This document shows positions 6,676 through 9,020 of a DNA stretch of 9,020 nt, piece by piece. The stretch covers positions 1 to 9,020 of the forward strand of contig JAUWWB010000034.1 in NCBI GenBank assembly GCA_030617085.1. Direction: 5' to 3'. Position numbers and translations under genes: made by a program. This DNA is from Candidatus Omnitrophota bacterium (GTDB lineage Bacteria; Omnitrophota; Gorgyraeia; Tantalellales; Tantalellaceae). The stretch's first letter is position 1, and each line of letters begins with the position of its first letter. The notes beneath the pieces are model-generated. The model had not been told where the DNA came from, did no database searches, and saw only the letters and a list, made by a program, of their open reading frames with translations.

Positions 6676-8274
6676 GCCAAATATATATTCATAACGGGTG
6701 GTGTCGTTTCGAGTCTGGGCAAGGGTATTGCAACGGCTTCCATAGGCAAGCTACTCGAGGCAAGGGGCCTCAAGGTCACGGTCATCAAATGCGACCCCTA
6801 CATCAACGTCGACCCCGGCACGATGAGCCCCTACCAGCACGGGGAGGTCTATGTCACGACCGACGGCGCGGAAACCGACCTTGACCTCGGGCATTACGAG
6901 CGGTTTACCAACGCCGAACTTGGCCGGGACAATAACATAACGACGGGTAAGGTCTATCACTCCGTCATCAGCAAGGAGCGCAAGGGCGAATATCTCGGCA
7001 ACACCGTCCAGGTCATACCCCACATCACCGACGAGATAAAAAGCGGCATAAGGAAGGTGGCCGAAGGGAAGAAGCTGGATGTCGTCCTGGTGGAGATAGG
7101 CGGCACCGTCGGCGACATAGAGGGACTGCCGTTTCTCGAGGCGATAAGGCAGTTCTCCATCGAAGAAGGCAGGGACAACGTCCTTTTCATCCACCTGACG
7201 CTCATACCTTACATAAAAAGCGCCGGCGAAATGAAGACAAAACCCACCCAGCACAGCGTCGGCAAGCTGAGGGAGATCGGCATCCAGCCGGATATCCTCC
7301 TCTGCAGGGCAGAGAGGCCCTTGAGCAAGGAGGCGAGGGAAAAGATAGCCCTGTTCTGCAACGTTCGGAAAGAGACCGTTATCCAGGCGCTGGACGTCGA
7401 TACCGTATATGAGGTCCCCCTCATCTTCGGCAAGCAGGGACTCGATAAAGTAATAGTCAAGAGGCTGGGCCTGAGGTCAAGAAAAGGGGACCTGACCGAA
7501 TGGAAGAACAGGGTCGTCAAGCGCCTCAAGCATCCGCACTATCACGTAAAGATCGCCGTAGTCGGCAAGTACATAACGCTGCAGGACGCCTATAAATCGA
7601 TATACGAAGCCTTGATCCACGGCGGGATCGCCAATAACGCCCGTGTCGAGATACTGAGGCTGGATTCGGAGAAGGTTTCCCGCGAGGAAACCCGGGAGCT
7701 TTTGCGCGAGGTCAGCGGGATACTTGTCCCCGGGGGGTTCGGTTACAGGGGTATCGAGGGAAAGATCAGGGCCGTCAAATACGCCAGGGAGAACGGCATC
7801 CCCTTTTTCGGGATCTGTCTGGGAATGCAGACCGCGATCATAGAATTCGCGAGAAACGTCTGCGGGTTCGAGGGCGCGAACTCCACGGAGTTCAGCAGGA
7901 AAACGAAATATCCCGTGATAAGCCTTCTCGAAGAGCAGAAGAAGGTAAAACATAAGGGCGCTTCCATGCGCCTGGGCGCGTACCGCTGCAGGATAAAAAG
8001 CGGCACGAAGGCTTCGGCGGCATACAAGCGGAAAGAGGTCACCGAGCGCCACAGGCACAGGTACGAGTTCAACAACGCCTACAAGGATACCATGAAGAAA
8101 AGCGGCCTCGTCTTCTCCGGCATACACCCCACGGGAAGCCTCGTCGAGATAGTGGAACTAAAAGACCACCCATGGTTCGTAGCCTGCCAGTTCCACCCCG
8201 AATTCCAATCCAAACCCGACAACGCCCACCCCCTCTTCAAACACTTCATAAAAGCCGCCCTCGCCGCCCAATAG
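6673..8274 (+). CDS. pyrG: CTP synthase (glutamine hydrolysing)
   Basis: Converts UTP to CTP with ATP, using ammonia from glutamine; last step of de novo pyrimidine nucleotide synthesis. 533 residues, normal length. The N-terminal synthetase domain (to about 265) shows ITGGVVSSLGKGIA with P-loop Lys17, INVDPGTMSPYQHGEVYVT, DGAETDLDLGHYERF, VEIGGTVGDIEGLPFLEAIR and KTKPTQHSV. The class I amidotransferase domain from about 290 shows VPGGFGYRG, the nucleophile Cys382 in FGICLGMQ, MRLGAYRC, RHRHRYEFNN and His508/Glu510 in CQFHPEF. Start ATG 6673 is chosen over GTG 6670 by the spacing of the Shine-Dalgarno. It lies 171 bp after carB with a repeat in between, so it may be read from the carAB promoter or from its own undetected promoter. 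The neighbourhood with carAB is functionally coherent: both enzymes use glutamine to make pyrimidines. Confidence 0.98.
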   Translation: MAKYIFITGGVVSSLGKGIATASIGKLLEARGLKVTVIKCDPYINVDPGTMSPYQHGEVYVTTDGAETDLDLGHYERFTNAELGRDNNITTGKVYHSVISKERKGEYLGNTVQVIPHITDEIKSGIRKVAEGKKLDVVLVEIGGTVGDIEGLPFLEAIRQFSIEEGRDNVLFIHLTLIPYIKSAGEMKTKPTQHSVGKLREIGIQPDILLCRAERPLSKEAREKIALFCNVRKETVIQALDVDTVYEVPLIFGKQGLDKVIVKRLGLRSRKGDLTEWKNRVVKRLKHPHYHVKIAVVGKYITLQDAYKSIYEALIHGGIANNARVEILRLDSEKVSREETRELLREVSGILVPGGFGYRGIEGKIRAVKYARENGIPFFGICLGMQTAIIEFARNVCGFEGANSTEFSRKTKYPVISLLEEQKKVKHKGASMRLGAYRCRIKSGTKASAAYKRKEVTERHRHRYEFNNAYKDTMKKSGLVFSGIHPTGSLVEIVELKDHPWFVACQFHPEFQSKPDNAHPLFKHFIKAALAAQ

Positions 8275-8291
8275 AAATAGGAAAAGTCAAG

Positions 8292-8339
8292 GGGTCAGGT
8301 CTTGAATTTTGACTAGAATCAAAATTCAAGACCTGACCC
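8292..8339. repeat. Perfect 21-bp inverted repeat downstream of pyrG
   Basis: Arms 8292-8312 and 8319-8339 are exact reverse complements separated by 6 nt (CTAGAA). The left arm begins GGGTCAGGTCTTGAATTT. The stem starts 18 bp after the pyrG stop and is followed by TATATGG with no T-run, so a role as classical intrinsic terminator is doubtful, though it could protect the 3' end of the mRNA. The sequence looks like REP-type palindromes that in other bacteria sit beside Y1 (RAYT/IS200-like) transposase genes. No transposase is present here, so this would be a non-autonomous or remnant copy. Confidence 0.75.
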
Positions 8340-8355
8340 TATATGGTGACTCTCA

Positions 8356-8377
8356 ACCTGGTTACATTCTGCCAGGT
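8356..8377. repeat. Small inverted repeat, ACCTGG/CCAGGT
   Basis: ACCTGG (8356-8361) and CCAGGT (8372-8377) around a 10-nt loop, lying between the two larger repeats. Six base pairs only, so it may be chance, but it adds to the palindrome density of this gap. Confidence 0.3.
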
Positions 8378-8381
8378 CAAA

Positions 8382-8520
8382 AAATGTAGCCGCAGGCTTT
8401 AGCCTGCGCCCCTGTTCAGCTTCACATGACATCAATTCTACGCTAACCACGCGAACGACGGGCTTAGCTGCCGGAGGCGGGCATGGGACAAAGCGCAGGC
8501 TAAAGCCTGCGGCTACATTT
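8382..8520. repeat. 28-bp inverted repeat enclosing 83 bp, with self-palindromic arms
   Basis: Arms 8382-8409 and 8493-8520 are exact reverse complements. Each arm holds its own near-palindrome, CGCAGGCT-TT-AGCCTGCG in the left arm (8391-8408), so each can also fold alone. The layout (terminal inverted repeats around a short non-coding core) resembles a miniature element, but I see no target-site duplication at its edges. The GTAGCCGCAGGC motif is, from general knowledge, a common dispersed intergenic repeat in environmental bacterial genomes. Confidence 0.75.
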
Positions 8521-8539
8521 ACGTGTACGTGTGTTGGTC

Positions 8540-8557
8540 GGGGTCAGCCCTTGAATT
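8540..8557 (+). repeat. Degenerate direct copy of the GGGGTCAG repeat
   Basis: GGGGTCAGCCCTTGAATT (8540-8557) matches 16 of 18 bases of 8291-8308. The two copies flank the 28-bp inverted repeat in direct orientation, so the middle part of the gap is bracketed by one repeat family. Confidence 0.6.
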
Positions 8558-8566
8558 CCATTATCC

Positions 8567-8595
8567 TTGACTATATATTAGGATTGATATACAAT
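8567..8595 (+). promoter_or_regulatory. Predicted sigma70-type promoter for hisG
   Basis: TTGACT (8567-8572) as -35 and TACAAT (8590-8595) as -10 with a 17-bp spacer, each one base from consensus. The start would be near 8602, giving a leader of about 138 nt before hisG. The -35 box begins 10 bp after the degenerate repeat copy. Best promoter candidate in the window; prediction only. Confidence 0.6.
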
Positions 8596-8739
8596 TAAAT
8601 TCGACATGGACTTATCTGCAATGCGGATAATGTCTTATGCCGCTGATGTGCCTTGAGGGGCGACGCCTTTGGGGAAGGGGAATGTGTGGCGCCTGCTCGG
8701 GACGCGTGGTGGGTTTTTTTCTTTGGAGAAGAGGTTGAA

Positions 8740-9020
8740 ATGGGCGAGAATAAGTTGAAGTTGGGGATTCCCAAGGGGAGCCTGCAGGAGATTACGCTTA
8801 GGTTGTTTGAGAAGGCCGGGTATAGGATCAAGGTCTCCGCGCGGTCTTATTTCCCCGATATAGATGATGAAGAGATAGAAGTGGTGCTTTTTCGGGCCCA
8901 GGAGATATCGCGGTATGTCGAGGACGGGATAATCGACTGCGGGATAACGGGGAACGACTGGGTGGAGGAGAACTCGTCCGACGTTGAACGCGTGGCGGAG
9001 CTGGTGTATGCCAAGACGAG
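8740..9020 (+). CDS. hisG: ATP phosphoribosyltransferase, N-terminal part (3' end outside window)
   Basis: First and feedback-controlled step of histidine synthesis: ATP plus PRPP gives phosphoribosyl-ATP. 93 complete codons are seen. Typical features are the opening KLKLGIPKGSLQEITLRLFE, the SARSYFPDIDDEEIEVVLFRAQEI segment with its conserved RAQ, and the DGIIDCGITGNDWVEEN stretch of the phosphoribosyltransferase fold. Whether this is the short form, which needs HisZ, or the long form with a C-terminal regulatory domain cannot be told from this part. ATG 8740 is preceded by GAGG at 8731-8734 (5-nt spacer) and GGAG at 8725-8728. In-frame GTG 8686 and TTG 8653 are possible but would add residues not seen in the family. 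Probably the first gene of a his transcript running off the right edge. Confidence 0.93.
   Translation, partial: MGENKLKLGIPKGSLQEITLRLFEKAGYRIKVSARSYFPDIDDEEIEVVLFRAQEISRYVEDGIIDCGITGNDWVEENSSDVERVAELVYAKT

Larger units (their letters stand above)
8275..8739. other. 465-bp non-coding repeat island and hisG leader
   Basis: I see no convincing gene on either strand in this gap. It holds three repeat structures (a 21-bp hairpin, a small hairpin, a 28-bp inverted repeat around 83 bp), a degenerate second copy of the first repeat, then the hisG promoter and leader. The sequence between the arms (8410-8492) has no coding signal; it includes a GCCGGAGGCGGGC stretch at 8470-8482 recalling the hairpin after the ANTAR gene. 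Confidence 0.7.

Noticed and set aside
8282..8520. CRISPR array
   Set aside because: The repeats are inverted, of different families and without regular spacers.
8637..8738. 33-codon ORF ending 1 nt before the hisG start, as a possible histidine leader peptide
   Set aside because: It has no His codons, no ribosome binding site before its ATG, and an unnatural-looking composition (many Gly, Arg and Cys).
8595..8831. 78-codon minus-strand ORF overlapping the hisG leader and start
   Set aside because: It overlaps the real hisG start, and its protein has no recognisable features.

Overview
The window carries six protein-coding genes, all on the + strand, and four intergenic gaps of which three are rich in inverted repeats. 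In order: the C-terminal 438 codons of a type III glutamine synthetase (cut by the left edge), a GAF-ANTAR RNA-binding antiterminator, carA, carB, pyrG, and the first 93 codons of hisG (cut by the right edge). All intact genes are full length and keep their key catalytic residues; I see no frameshift or pseudogene.

Organism. This is bacterial DNA, moderately GC-rich, with heavy use of ATA (Ile) and AGG (Arg) codons and good GGAGG-type ribosome binding sites. The type III glutamine synthetase, the GAF-ANTAR gene and the dispersed intergenic palindromes fit an uncultured Gram-negative-type lineage, for example Omnitrophota or a Desulfobacterota-like group. That placement is a guess from style and not a measured result.

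Layout. 1-2037 is a nitrogen module: the glutamine synthetase is followed after 19 bp by the ANTAR regulator, almost certainly one transcript. 2038-2195 holds a GC hairpin, a credible sigma70-type promoter and the start of carA. 2196-6501 is carAB with an 8-bp gene overlap and a GTG start for carB. 6502-6672 holds a long inverted repeat of the GTCATTCTGAGCGAAG type. 6673-8274 is pyrG. 8275-8739 (465 bp) has no convincing gene. It holds a perfect 21-bp hairpin, a separate 28-bp inverted repeat enclosing 83 bp, a degenerate copy of the first repeat, then a near-consensus promoter and a leader of about 138 nt before hisG.

How the genes fit together. Glutamine synthetase makes glutamine. CarAB uses it to make carbamoyl phosphate for pyrimidines and arginine, and PyrG uses it to turn UTP into CTP. 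HisG starts histidine synthesis, which also consumes glutamine at a later step. The region is therefore a glutamine production-and-use neighbourhood. The most interesting regulatory element is the GAF-ANTAR protein, which may couple a small-molecule signal to transcription antitermination of the glutamine synthetase operon; its RNA target is not visible here. I found no new defence, mobile or biosynthetic system. The less ordinary material is the ANTAR gene and the repeat islands.
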